A stretch of DNA of 17,882 nt from CAYZUE01 sp964481825 (lineage in GTDB: Archaea > Hydrothermarchaeota > Hydrothermarchaeia > Hydrothermarchaeales > JALUUU01), in NCBI GenBank assembly GCA_964481825.1, contig CAYZUE010000024.1:1-17882 (forward strand), in the 5' to 3' direction. Every line of letters begins with the position of its first letter. Within the stretch, counting starts at the first letter, position 1. A program made the position numbers and the translations under genes. The notes beneath the pieces are model-generated. The model was given only the letters and a program-made list of their open reading frames with translations. It had not been told where the DNA came from and ran no database searches. Shown here piece by piece: positions 7,486-15,485 of this stretch.

Positions 7486-8427
7486 ATGTGGTTACAAATC
7501 AGGATGTATATCCTACTGGGTCTAATGTTCTCTATTGTTTATGGAATTGTAGTTGTTGCATCAAGCATGATGGGGATTGGAGGTTTTTCCTTTTATATTA
7601 TTTTTGCAATATTCCTAATTACTGTGCAATATATGATAGGTCCAAAGATGGTAGAAATGAGTATGAAAGTCCGTTATGTAACAGAGACTGAATATCCTGA
7701 TATTCATCGAATGGTATCTGATCTTTCCTTAAAGGCAGGTATACCAAAACCAAAAATAGGAATTTCGAAATTACCACTACCGAATGCATTTGCATTTGGA
7801 CGCTGGAAGAATGATGGTAGAGTTTGCCTAACTGAACAGATTATCCAATTACTCGATAACGAAGAACTTCAAGCAGTTATCGGTCATGAGATATGTCATC
7901 TGAAACATAGGGATGTAACAGTGATAACAATGCTATCTGTAATTCCTATGGCCCTTTGGTATATGGCCTGGAGCTTAATGTGGAGTGGAGGTAGAAGAGG
8001 TAATACTGTAGCCCTAGGGTTAGCAGCCTTTCTCTTATATTTTATTACTAATCTAATTGTCCTTTATGGATCAAGAATTCGAGAATATTATGCAGATCAA
8101 GGAAGTATAAAACTTGGTAACCCTCCTCATGCATTAGCTAGTGCATTATACAAGCTAGTTTACAGTAGTGCAAAAGTTAATAAGAAATCTTTAAAGCAAA
8201 TGGAAGGATATAAAGCCTTTTTTGTTAATGATCCATCGAGAGCACACAATGAAATCAGAGAACTGAAAGATATTGATACAGACCTCAGCGGTTCAATAGA
8301 ACAAGGCGAGTTATTAGCTTTACGCGCTAAAGAAATGAAAATAAGTACTGGGGATAAGTTTATGGAAGCATTAAGCACTCATCCCAATATGATAAAACGC
8401 ATCAAGCAGCTTTCCCTTTATAAGTAA
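7486..8427 (+). CDS. htpX: HtpX-like membrane zinc metalloprotease (M48B)
   Basis: 313 residues. HtpX cleaves damaged or misfolded membrane proteins. Two N-terminal transmembrane helices (about 6-26 and 33-52) precede the catalytic region with HEICH at 134-138 and the third zinc ligand E200 in REYYAD. Two more hydrophobic helices lie at about 147-165 and 175-195. The end has the family's STHPNMIKRIKQL. Between residues 264 and 275 the protein carries an EF-hand-like loop (DTDLSGSIEQGE), not a standard part of bacterial HtpX. The ATG follows tgt by 22 bases and has GAGGTAGGTG upstream, so it is likely the third gene of the queA-tgt transcript, although no functional link to tRNA modification is known. 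It meets the next gene stop to stop with no base between. Confidence 0.93.
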   Translation: MWLQIRMYILLGLMFSIVYGIVVVASSMMGIGGFSFYIIFAIFLITVQYMIGPKMVEMSMKVRYVTETEYPDIHRMVSDLSLKAGIPKPKIGISKLPLPNAFAFGRWKNDGRVCLTEQIIQLLDNEELQAVIGHEICHLKHRDVTVITMLSVIPMALWYMAWSLMWSGGRRGNTVALGLAAFLLYFITNLIVLYGSRIREYYADQGSIKLGNPPHALASALYKLVYSSAKVNKKSLKQMEGYKAFFVNDPSRAHNEIRELKDIDTDLSGSIEQGELLALRAKEMKISTGDKFMEALSTHPNMIKRIKQLSLYK

Positions 8428-8604
8428 CTAAGTTGGTGCATAAAAACATCTTTTAGGAGAATTAACTTTCCCTTTTTCTTTCAACCCTTTGATAGCCTTT
8501 GAAACTTCTTTACTATCTAAATTAGTTGCTTTTGCAACGTCACCAGGTCTTACAGGCTTTCCTGCTTTTTTCATAGCGTCAAGAACAATTTCTTCAGATT
8601 CCAT
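8428..8604 (-). CDS. Small winged-helix (HTH) protein
   Basis: 58 residues. It is almost exactly one winged helix-turn-helix domain: helix 1 (SEEIVLDAMKKAG), helix 2 (RPGDVAKATNL), recognition helix (DSKEVSKAIKGLKEKG), and a short wing ending in NSPKRCFYAPT. The SPKRC(F/Y)Y ending is one I recognise from small MarR/ArsR-like proteins in anaerobic archaea and bacteria; their targets are not known to me. The ATG has GAGGTGA 4 bases upstream (8615-8609). It is transcribed away from the pst operon across a shared 260-base region, so it could regulate itself or pstS, but nothing in the sequence proves that. Confidence 0.88.
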   Translation of the reverse strand: MESEEIVLDAMKKAGKPVRPGDVAKATNLDSKEVSKAIKGLKEKGKVNSPKRCFYAPT

Positions 8605-8642
8605 TTTTTCACCTCGTTTTTATAATTATTTGTAATATTTTT

Positions 8643-8655
8643 AGTATAAATATTA
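8643..8655 (-). promoter_or_regulatory. TATA-like box of the winged-helix gene
   Basis: The minus strand reads TAATATTTATACT, about 40-50 bases before the ATG at 8604. A start about 26 bases downstream would leave a leader of about 20 bases holding the GAGGTGA site. Between this box and the pstS promoter the sequence is AT-rich and I see no gene in it. Confidence 0.4.
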
Positions 8656-8823
8656 GGACCTTAAATAAATTTTGAGCCTTTAATATTGTTTGCTAAAGAA
8701 AATTAGTTAGGGAATATGCCAATTTTACAGTCTCAATACATGATTTATTCTAGATTAGTGCTATTTCCAAAATATTGCTTAATTGCGTATTTTATATATT
8801 TTCTATAGTCTATACAATTTATT

Positions 8824-8847
8824 TTGAATAAATATATATACATTCAA
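8824..8847 (+). promoter_or_regulatory. pstS promoter: TATA box inside an inverted repeat
   Basis: TTGAAT (8824-8829) and ATTCAA (8842-8847) form a perfect 6-bp inverted repeat whose 12-base spacer is the TATA-like AAATATATATAC. A start about 26 bases after the box would fall near 8860, 20-25 bases before the pstS start. A dimeric protein bound to the two arms would block the TATA-binding protein, so this is a candidate operator for phosphate control. In AT-rich DNA a 6-bp repeat can arise by chance. Confidence 0.4.
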
Positions 8848-8883
8848 TTAGATTTTGCATAATTATTGAAAGGTACGTATAAG

Positions 8884-9924
8884 TTGAAAAAAACAATGGG
8901 CGATTATAAAATTAATATAATATTATTATTAGTCATATCTGGAATTATTGGTTGCTTAGGAGGGGAGAAAATTAGCACAGATTCAGACCAGGTTGAAGTT
9001 GTATCTGGATATGTCAAAGTTGATGGATCTAGCACCGTGTATCCTATTACCGAGGCTATTGCCGAAGAGTTTCAAATTTTACATAAAAAAGTAAGAGTAA
9101 CTGTTGGAATAAGTGGTACTGGTGGGGGTTTTAAAAAATTCTGTAACGGAGAAACGGACATAAATGATGCATCAAGACCTATTAAGCAAAAAGAAATTGA
9201 TTTATGCAAAAAAAATGGGATTGAAGCTATAGAAATACCTATTGCATTTGATGGACTTAGTATCGTGGTAAACCCAGAAAATGACTGGGTAACTGAAGGT
9301 ATTACAGCTAGAGAATTGAAATCTATATGGAACCCAGATAGTACCGTAATCGAATGGAGTGATATTAGACCCGAGTGGCCAAATAAGAAGATATTTCTAG
9401 TTGGCCCAGACCCAGATTCTGGAACTTTTGACTATTTCACGAATGCTATAAATGGTGAAGAACACTCCAGTAGATCTGATTACACCGCTAGTGCAGATGA
9501 TAACGTATTGGTTCAAGCTATTTCAGGGGAGAAATATTCCTTAGGTTACTTTGGTTATGCCTATTATTCAGAAAACAAAGGGAAGCTAAAACTTGTTGCT
9601 ATAAATGATGAAAACGACGAAAACGGAAAAGGATTCATAAAACCGGATCCTATATCGATTGGGAAAGGGACATATCAGCCTCTCTCACGCCCTATTTTTA
9701 TTTACGTCAACAAGAATTCTGCGGACAGACCTGAGATAGCAAAGTTCATAAATTTTTCTCTAACCGAAGGTGGAGAATTGGCCAGTGAAGTAGGGTATAT
9801 CCCACTGCCTGATAATGTATACAATCTGGGGCTTAGGCGATTTGAAGACCGCAATGTGGATAGTTTATTCACAGATAACTCAAAAGTAGGAGTAAATATT
9901 GAGACTCTTATGACTAGCAATTAG
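8884..9924 (+). CDS. pstS: Phosphate ABC transporter substrate-binding lipoprotein PstS
   Basis: 346 residues from the TTG at 8884. It binds phosphate outside the membrane and delivers it to PstCA. The start has a lipoprotein-type signal: a Lys-rich beginning, a hydrophobic core (INIILLLVISGII) and a lipobox ending in GC at residue 24. Phosphate-binding motifs are VDGSSTVYPI near residue 50, GISGTGGGFKKFCNGETDI and ASRPI, then DPDSGTFDYF and YSLGYFGYAYY. I chose TTG 8884 because AAAGGT (8869-8874) stands 9 bases before it; TTG 8866 and ATG 8896 are also in frame. It is the first gene of the pst operon. Confidence 0.95.
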   Translation: MKKTMGDYKINIILLLVISGIIGCLGGEKISTDSDQVEVVSGYVKVDGSSTVYPITEAIAEEFQILHKKVRVTVGISGTGGGFKKFCNGETDINDASRPIKQKEIDLCKKNGIEAIEIPIAFDGLSIVVNPENDWVTEGITARELKSIWNPDSTVIEWSDIRPEWPNKKIFLVGPDPDSGTFDYFTNAINGEEHSSRSDYTASADDNVLVQAISGEKYSLGYFGYAYYSENKGKLKLVAINDENDENGKGFIKPDPISIGKGTYQPLSRPIFIYVNKNSADRPEIAKFINFSLTEGGELASEVGYIPLPDNVYNLGLRRFEDRNVDSLFTDNSKVGVNIETLMTSN

Positions 9925-9937
9925 ATAATGGAAAAAA

Positions 9938-10849
9938 ATGGGAACAACAGCGAAATCATTCAGTCACAAATACAATTGGATAAAAGAGATAATAATAGAA
10001 AAGCTGTTTCTCCTTTGTGCATTACTATCTATTTTAACAACTTTCGGAATAATCTTGATACTTTTAACTGAGACTATAGGTTTCTTCCAAGAAGTATCTT
10101 TAATAAAATTTTTAATAGGGACAAGATGGTCTCCACTTCTAGTACCAAAATCTTTTGGAATACTCCCACTCATAAATGGCACTCTAATAATAACCGTTGG
10201 AGCTGCAGTAGTAGCCTTACCTTTGGGATTAGCTAGCGCGATATACCTTAGCGAATATTCAAGTCCAAATGTAAGAAAAATCATTAAACCTATTTTAGAG
10301 ATACTTGCAGGGATTCCAACTGTTGTTTACGGTTATTTTGCTCTCATGTTCATTACACCGATTATTCAGGATATTTTTCCGAATGCAAATATATTCAATG
10401 CTGTAAGTGCAAGTATAGTTGTAGGAATAATGATCTTACCTATGGTGGCAAGTTTATGTGAAGATGCGATGCGGGGAGTTCCTCAGAGCCTTCGGGAAGG
10501 AGCTTACGCCCTTGGATCTACACCCTTAGAGGTATGTACAAAAGTTGTAGTTCCAGCATCTTTATCAGGAGTTCTTGCTAGTTTCATCTTAGCAATTTCA
10601 AGAGCTATAGGTGAGACCATGGCTGTTACAATAGCTGCAGGAATGACTCCTAAAATCACTCTCAATCCCCTTGAAAGTGTACAAACAATGACCGCGTATA
10701 TTGTGCAAGTTAGTTTAGGAGATACACCCCACGGCACCATTGAATATCAAAGTATATTCGCAGTAGGAATGACGCTATTTACTATGACTCTTTTAATGAA
10801 CATTGGAAGTCAGATGTTACGTCAGAAATACCGGGAGGTATACCAATGA
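9938..10849 (+). CDS. pstC: Phosphate ABC transporter permease PstC
   Basis: 303 residues, an integral membrane protein with about six transmembrane helices, the first at roughly 17-45. It carries the ABC permease EAA loop: [20 protein letters not shown] followed by [16 protein letters not shown]. It forms the channel for phosphate together with PstA and is driven by PstB. The ATG follows the pstS stop by 13 bases with only a weak GGA-type ribosome site. Its end overlaps the start of pstA by 4 bases (ATGA). In family order and length it is a normal PstC. Confidence 0.95.
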   Translation: MGTTAKSFSHKYNWIKEIIIEKLFLLCALLSILTTFGIILILLTETIGFFQEVSLIKFLIGTRWSPLLVPKSFGILPLINGTLIITVGAAVVALPLGLASAIYLSEYSSPNVRKIIKPILEILAGIPTVVYGYFALMFITPIIQDIFPNANIFNAVSASIVVGIMILPMVASLCEDAMRGVPQSLREGAYALGSTPLEVCTKVVVPASLSGVLASFILAISRAIGETMAVTIAAGMTPKITLNPLESVQTMTAYIVQVSLGDTPHGTIEYQSIFAVGMTLFTMTLLMNIGSQMLRQKYREVYQ

Positions 10850-11706
10850 AAAAAAACATTACATCTAGGCATTATAAAGGCGATTTATTTAAGATATTGT
10901 GTGGAATTTCAACTATAATAGCCCTTATTGTGCTAGCTTTATTACTATGGGATGTTTGGAATGATGGTCATTCTTGGATTAATCTAGGATTCATAACCAA
11001 CTTTCCATCTAGATTTCCAGAAAGAGCAGGGATTAAATCAGCAATATGGGGTACAATCTGGCTAATGATTCTTGTAACTTTAATATCCTTTCCATTAGGA
11101 ATTGGAGCTGCTATCCATCTTCAGGAGTATGCCAGAAAAACTAGACTAACTAACATAATTGAGATTAATATCTCAAATCTAGCTGGCGTCCCTAGTATCG
11201 TGTATGGTATATTGGGTTTAGCACTTTTTGTTAGAACCCTCCAATTAGATCGAAGCATCTTATCGGGAGCACTTACAATGTCTTTGCTTATCTTGCCTAT
11301 TATCATCATCTCTAGTCAGGAAGCTATTCGAGCGATTCCCACTTCCATCAGAGAAGCAAGTTATGCCCTAGGCGCAACTAAGTGGCAAACAATAAGAAAC
11401 CATGTTTTACCCTATGCCCTACCTGGTATTCTCACAGGAAATATCCTCGCTATTTCTAGAGCTATTGGAGAGACAGCACCTCTTATAATGATAGGGGCTT
11501 TAACATTTATTGCATTTACACCTATATCACTGAATGATCCTTTTACTGCAATGCCTATCCAAATATTCAACTGGATATCAAGACCGCAAGAGGAATTCCA
11601 TTTTATAGCCGCTGCAGGGATTATAGTCCTGCTTGTATTTTTACTAACAATGAATGCTGCTGCTATATTAATAAGAAACAAATATCAGAAGTATCAAAAA
11701 TGGTGA
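10846..11706 (+). CDS. pstA: Phosphate ABC transporter permease PstA
   Basis: 286 residues with about six membrane helices, the second permease of the phosphate importer. The EAA loop reads [21 protein letters not shown] and is followed by [21 protein letters not shown], which is diagnostic of Pst[17 protein letters not shown] (about residues 111-126) is the other conserved block. The ATG overlaps the pstC stop and is preceded by GGGAGGT 6 bases upstream, inside pstC, so translation is coupled. The pstB gene begins 3 bases after its stop. Confidence 0.95.
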   Translation: MKKNITSRHYKGDLFKILCGISTIIALIVLALLLWDVWNDGHSWINLGFITNFPSRFPERAGIKSAIWGTIWLMILVTLISFPLGIGAAIHLQEYARKTRLTNIIEINISNLAGVPSIVYGILGLALFVRTLQLDRSILSGALTMSLLILPIIIISSQEAIRAIPTSIREASYALGATKWQTIRNHVLPYALPGILTGNILAISRAIGETAPLIMIGALTFIAFTPISLNDPFTAMPIQIFNWISRPQEEFHFIAAAGIIVLLVFLLTMNAAAILIRNKYQKYQKW

Positions 11707-11709
11707 GAT

Positions 11710-12465
11710 ATGATCTCGGATATAGCAGTTCATCTTGAAAATTGTAACGCGTATTATGGCTTAACTAAAGCCCTTAACAATATTAACATGGAAATAAAAA
11801 AAAACAAGGTTACAGCTATTATAGGTCCAAGTGGATGTGGTAAAACCACCCTTATTCGTTGCTTCAACCGAATGAATGATTTTATAGATATATTCCGGAT
11901 AGAGGGTAAAATATTGATTGGTAATCAAGACATTTATGAAACTGATCCAGTAGAACTCAGAAAGCGTGTTGGGATGGTATTTCAAAAGCCTAATCCCTTC
12001 CCAAAAAGTATTTATGAGAATATTGCATTTGGACCTCGTATCCATGGTGTTAACAACAAATCTCAACTTGATACTATAGTAACAAAAAGCCTAAAGGAAG
12101 CAGCTATTTGGGATGAAGTAAAAAATCGACTCAAAGAAAATGCCCTAAGTCTTTCTGGTGGTCAGCAACAGCGGCTATGTATTGCAAGAGCTTTAGCTGT
12201 TAATCCCGAGATAATCCTATTTGATGAACCTTGTTCTGCACTAGATCCCTCTGCCACATCAAAAATTGAGGACTTAATTGTTGACCTAAAGGGGAACTAC
12301 ACTGTCGTTATTGTAACTCATAATATGCAACAGGCTGCAAGGGTAAGCGATTTAACAGCTTTCCTTTACATTGGAGAGCTAATAGAGTATCGTTCAACTA
12401 AACTTCTTTTTGAGAATCCTGAAAAAGAGCTTACAGAGAGATATATTACTGGAAGATTTGGATAA
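11710..12465 (+). CDS. pstB: Phosphate ABC transporter ATP-binding protein PstB
   Basis: 251 residues, the standard length. All ABC ATPase motifs are intact: Walker A GPSGCGKT (39-46), Q-loop Q92 in FQKPNPFP (a PstB hallmark), signature LSGGQ (148-152), Walker B with D172-E173 in [12 protein letters not shown], and H204 in [17 protein letters not shown] after Walker A is also typical of PstB. It energises phosphate import by PstC/PstA on the cytoplasmic side. It lies 3 bases after pstA; the only ribosome site is the GTGAG around the pstA stop. Confidence 0.97.
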   Translation: MISDIAVHLENCNAYYGLTKALNNINMEIKKNKVTAIIGPSGCGKTTLIRCFNRMNDFIDIFRIEGKILIGNQDIYETDPVELRKRVGMVFQKPNPFPKSIYENIAFGPRIHGVNNKSQLDTIVTKSLKEAAIWDEVKNRLKENALSLSGGQQQRLCIARALAVNPEIILFDEPCSALDPSATSKIEDLIVDLKGNYTVVIVTHNMQQAARVSDLTAFLYIGELIEYRSTKLLFENPEKELTERYITGRFG

Positions 12466-12482
12466 TTGAAGAGGGAGGTATA

Positions 12483-12532
12483 CTCCAATTATTTATGTGA
12501 AAACAACATTAGATTGACTAATAGAATTGGAG
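12483..12532 (+). promoter_or_regulatory. Inverted repeat in the pstB-phoU gap, possible mRNA hairpin
   Basis: CTCCAATT (12483-12490) and AATTGGAG (12525-12532) are perfect 8-base inverted copies separated by 34 bases, in the 79-base gap between pstB and phoU. The right arm contains GGAG, the only ribosome-site-like sequence before the phoU ATG at 12545, so folding would hide it. A second GGAGGT at about 12474-12479 is followed by ATG and an immediate TGA. Control or processing of phoU mRNA is inference. Confidence 0.35.
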
Positions 12533-12544
12533 ATTCTTGTATAA

Positions 12545-13198
12545 ATGCCTAGGAAGATTTTAGATAAAGGTATCGAAGGAATTATTGATGAAGTTCTTAC
12601 GATTAGTAAAATAACTAGTGAAACAGTAGATTTAGCAATTAAATCACTTAAGAACCGAGATTTAGAATTATATTCCACTGTTGTTAAAAAAGAAGAGGAA
12701 AGTGACATTCTGAATCTAAAAATTGATGATGATTGTTTTAGGATAACTGCACTCCAACAACCTGTAGCAAAAGATCTGCGATGTATTGCAACAATGATTA
12801 AAATATCTGATAATTACGAAAGAATATGTGACTTATCATTAAAAATCGCAGAGATGACATTGAAATATGAAGAAAAACCCTTATTAAAACCTTTGATTGA
12901 TATTCCCCGGATGGGCGGAGCTATACAAGAAATGATAAAGATAAATGATATAGCCATAAAAAACTGGAAACCAATGGAGATAAAAAGTCTTCAGGAAAAG
13001 GAAGATTATATTGATAACCTGTACAATGAGATATATCGTGAGCTCCTGACGTTTATGATGAAAGACCCTAATACAATAGATGATGCTACTGACTTGCTAT
13101 TTACTGCTCGCTATCTAGAACGAATGGCAGATATAGCAGCAAAGACAGGTGCAAGAATCTACTGGACAATAACTGGAGAAAGAATCTGGATAAAATAA
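12545..13198 (+). CDS. phoU: PhoU phosphate-transport regulator
   Basis: 217 residues, two repeated three-helix bundles as in the PhoU family. PhoU restrains the Pst transporter and takes part in phosphate signalling. The two metal-binding motifs normally reading ERIGD appear as ERICD (92-96) and ERMAD (192-196): the acidic ligands are kept but both glycines are replaced. ARYLERMADIAAKTGARIYWTITGER is the classic second-repeat ending. A stop codon lies directly before the ATG, so the start is fixed. It is the last gene of the pst operon, 79 bases after pstB. No PhoR/PhoB-like pair is seen here. Confidence 0.95.
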   Translation: MPRKILDKGIEGIIDEVLTISKITSETVDLAIKSLKNRDLELYSTVVKKEEESDILNLKIDDDCFRITALQQPVAKDLRCIATMIKISDNYERICDLSLKIAEMTLKYEEKPLLKPLIDIPRMGGAIQEMIKINDIAIKNWKPMEIKSLQEKEDYIDNLYNEIYRELLTFMMKDPNTIDDATDLLFTARYLERMADIAAKTGARIYWTITGERIWIK

Positions 13199-13334
13199 TC
13201 TATTTTTCGCGGCTCACGCAATAAAATGTGGAGAGGTAGTGATGAATAAGTTATCCGCCGAAATTCTGGATATCATCGTCGTAGTTTACTCTTAAATACT
13301 GTATAAAAGTTATTTTAAACTAAGTCCACCGACA

Positions 13335-13418
13335 TGCGGGGGAAGGGGTTCGAACCCTCGGAAGCACTAAGCTAACAGGTCCTAAGCCTGTCCCCTTTGA
13401 CCACTCGGGCACCCCCGC
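13335..13418 (-). tRNA. tRNA-Leu(TAG)
   Basis: 84 bases. The acceptor GCGGGGG pairs with CCCCCGC, the discriminator is A, and CCA is not encoded. The anticodon stem ACAGG/CCTGT encloses CTTAGGA with anticodon TAG. The 15-base variable arm (TAGCTTAGTGCTTCC) makes it a class II tRNA, as expected for leucine. The T arm is GAGGG-TTCGAAC-CCCTT. There is no intron. It lies 47 bases after the small basic protein gene; an AT-rich ATAAATAAATT at about 13438-13428 could be its TATA box. Confidence 0.95.
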
Positions 13419-13465
13419 AAAGCGCTAATTTATTTATTCTAATCTTGAATAAATTGAAAATAAAA

Positions 13466-13579
13466 TTATCTATTCCTTATCTTAGCTTTCCTTCTTCTTT
13501 CCCTTAGTTTTTTCTTTCTAGTTTTCCATCTAGGTTTTCCACGCTTCTTCCATTTTCTAGATGAATGTTTCCCTGCCAT
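13466..13579 (-). CDS. Very basic 37-residue protein, eL41-like candidate
   Basis: 37 residues, more than half Lys or Arg, with two tryptophans. The C-terminal part, PRWKTRKKKLRERRRKAK then IRNR, resembles ribosomal protein eL41, a single basic helix of about 25 residues beginning with a W and a K/R-rich run; the first 14 residues are extra. I prefer the ATG at 13579 over an in-frame ATG at 13648 because GGAGG stands 6 bases before it (13590-13586) and a TATA-like box lies at 13630-13621, which would start transcription about 20 bases before it. The product is probably an RNA-binding ribosomal protein, but such short basic sequences match by composition alone, so the family name is tentative. 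Confidence 0.6.
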   Translation of the reverse strand: MAGKHSSRKWKKRGKPRWKTRKKKLRERRRKAKIRNR

Positions 13580-13619
13580 CAAAGTCCTCCGAATAGTAGG
13601 TATCTTAGTTTCTATCGTC

Positions 13620-13631
13620 CTTATAAATATT
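13620..13631 (-). promoter_or_regulatory. TATA-like box of the small basic protein gene
   Basis: The minus strand reads AAATATTTATAA just downstream of the preceding gene's stop at 13651. At 26-base spacing the start would be near 13600, giving a leader of about 20 bases that includes GGAGG. This separates the basic protein gene from the nitrate-reductase-like operon. Confidence 0.45.
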
Positions 13632-13650
13632 TTGGGCTTTTTTGGCATCC

Positions 13651-14664
13651 TCAGGTTTTAGGAGAAATAGTTTGATAACATTCGATGCATCTTTCACATG
13701 CCCCATCATTAGGTGTCCAATTGGGAAATTCTTTCTGGATTATTAGAATTACCTCCTCATCCGTCCTATCTTCTAGATTTGTCATCCAGTCATAGGTAGG
13801 AAACTTACATAAAGGACATGGATTACCGGGTAAGAAAATCTTTTCTTTATGACTCGTAAACTTGGAAATAAGTTTGTTTACATCTCTAGAAAGCTCTAAT
13901 ATTTCATCGTGTGTTAAGGTTTCAATTTCCCAAAGCCCCTCAAAAATCTGTTTCCTTTCTAATTTAGGTATTTTCAAATAAGTTGAGTCAAAATCTTTAT
14001 AGTGTGCATCCTTATCCCTAATGGTATTTTGTCCATTTCGTAGAATTCTGGTATCTATATAAATATCCCATATTATCCGATATTTGTTTATAACTAGAGT
14101 CTTCTCTAGAGGTGGCAGGGCAGGTAGAATTAATTTGTACCCAAAATTTTCATCCAACATATCATGGATGTGCATTAATTCATGTCGAGTAACCATGTTT
14201 AGATGCTCAATGTTTGAGAAACTATCTGCACTTAATCTAGCTATAACTGTGTCCGGTTGCTTATCTGATTTTTCACCTTGAAACTCATCATCAGTAGTTA
14301 AATCTGCTATCTCTTCTTTGATAGCTCTAAGAAAATATATTTTTTTTATTCTATTATTGATAAGTGGAAATTCATCTAGGATTTCTTTAAGGATTTTTTC
14401 AAATCCAAAAACAGAGAATAAATCTGCATGAATCTCTTTGAACTTAGCCATTTTTTCTTTGGAAGGAAGGTCGTATAATGGATCCACACGTTGGTGGTAA
14501 TCCTCTATGGCATCCCCATCCTGGGTTAGATCTCTCCTATTAAGTTCACTTAGAACTACCTCCTCAGTTAACATAGGATCTACTTCTATTTCAATAGCAG
14601 AATCATCCTTCTCTTTCCCACTGAACTCTTCAGCTTGATTCGTATGGATATTAGAATATGACAT
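13651..14664 (-). CDS. Unrecognised HExxH protein with C-terminal zinc knuckles, nar/nxr cluster
   Basis: 337 residues; I do not recognise the family. Residues 1-60 are acidic and probably disordered. A helical part follows (about 65-120), then a metallopeptidase-like HELMH at 161-165 with acids after it (D168, D171, E172) and a possible further ligand in IIWDIYIDTRILRNG (D200, D204). The C-terminus has two cysteine pairs, C283-P-L-C286 and C323-E-R-C326 (plus C329), which look like one zinc ribbon. No signal peptide or membrane segment is seen. It begins 16 bases after the chaperone gene with a weak ribosome site and is the last gene of the molybdoenzyme operon. A role in maturation or quality control of that enzyme is inferred from position only; a gluzincin-type protease is the alternative reading. 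Confidence 0.85.
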   Translation of the reverse strand: MSYSNIHTNQAEEFSGKEKDDSAIEIEVDPMLTEEVVLSELNRRDLTQDGDAIEDYHQRVDPLYDLPSKEKMAKFKEIHADLFSVFGFEKILKEILDEFPLINNRIKKIYFLRAIKEEIADLTTDDEFQGEKSDKQPDTVIARLSADSFSNIEHLNMVTRHELMHIHDMLDENFGYKLILPALPPLEKTLVINKYRIIWDIYIDTRILRNGQNTIRDKDAHYKDFDSTYLKIPKLERKQIFEGLWEIETLTHDEILELSRDVNKLISKFTSHKEKIFLPGNPCPLCKFPTYDWMTNLEDRTDEEVILIIQKEFPNWTPNDGACERCIECYQTISPKT

Positions 14665-14680
14665 TTGTTATACCCGTTTT

Positions 14681-15481
14681 TTACCCCATCGGCAATTTAT
14701 CTCCTTCCAGAGAACATGATGAACATGCTTCATCATCTACACTTGTCGGATATGGAGTAAGTTTTATCTTACCTGGAGTAATAATCTTAAGATCAAGTGA
14801 CTTCATATCTGAGGATAAGAAAGTCTCCATAAAATCAGTAAGCTCCTTGTAGAATCCTTTTTTGATTTTCCTCCTAAAGAGCTTAATATAATGGAATACC
14901 CATTCTCCAAGGTGTTCATCCAAGAATTTTTTCTGGACATTAACACAAATATCCACTTTTTCTGAATTATGATTTTTCCTAGCATATGCCTCTTTATAGG
15001 AGAGAAAATACATATACTCTAATTCTATAGAAATATGATCTAATCTCTCCACGGCGGTGTCTGTAATCTCTAATCCAAATGCTTTATAAAATCCGGCTAT
15101 ATCTGCTAGTTCTTGAGTCTGTTGAAAAATGTGTGCACCACCGTATTGAGTTTCATATGGGGGGTACTCCTCTGATATGGTATGGCCGAAGATATTAATA
15201 AATTCAGATTGAAATTGATCTAATGAAAATGGTGCCATTTTATCAACAGTATTGGATAATACATCTAAATTTTCATTAAGTTTGGGATTATCAGTAAATT
15301 TGAGGCTTTGAAGTTGAGATACCGCTTCTTTCATCTCTTTAATAAATTCCCCATTTTCTATGGAGGAACTAAATTTCTCTGTTGGCAATCTAAAAGCTTC
15401 TGAAAGTCTTTTATATATCAAGCTCCTCAACAACGGTGCAGCTATTTTTACTTCAGTCGAGTCATTATTAATTGAAAGCAT
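14681..15481 (-). CDS. TorD/NarJ-like chaperone for the molybdoenzyme
   Basis: 266 residues, mostly helical. These chaperones bind the catalytic subunit of DMSO-reductase family enzymes until the molybdenum cofactor is inserted and, for exported enzymes, until folding is complete. The family signature is clear: FQSEFINIFGHTISEEYPPYE, then QTQELADIAGFYKAFGLEI and ERLDHISIELEYMYFLSYKEA, and KKFLDEHLGEWVFHY. It starts 4 bases after the stop of the iron-sulfur subunit gene. A C-terminal tail carries a C253-S-S-C256 pair that I do not know from TorD itself. I leave the symbol open because TorD, DmsD and NarJ cannot be told apart here. Confidence 0.9.
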   Translation of the reverse strand: MLSINNDSTEVKIAAPLLRSLIYKRLSEAFRLPTEKFSSSIENGEFIKEMKEAVSQLQSLKFTDNPKLNENLDVLSNTVDKMAPFSLDQFQSEFINIFGHTISEEYPPYETQYGGAHIFQQTQELADIAGFYKAFGLEITDTAVERLDHISIELEYMYFLSYKEAYARKNHNSEKVDICVNVQKKFLDEHLGEWVFHYIKLFRRKIKKGFYKELTDFMETFLSSDMKSLDLKIITPGKIKLTPYPTSVDDEACSSCSLEGDKLPMG

Positions 15482-15485
15482 AGTT

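Noticed and set aside
12466..12544. Small gene starting at TTG 12466 behind pstB
   Set aside because: It gives 28 residues with no recognisable feature and ends inside the phoU start; the gap is better explained as a leader.
13242..13295. 17-codon reading frame (MNKLSAEILDIIVVVYS) after phoU behind GGAGAGGT
   Set aside because: The ribosome site is good but the frame is too short to support as a gene; it may be a remnant or a chance match.
13580..13648. A 60-residue form of the small basic protein from the ATG at 13648
   Set aside because: GAGG touches that ATG with no spacing, a TATA-like box falls inside the extra part, and GGAGG stands properly before the ATG at 13579.
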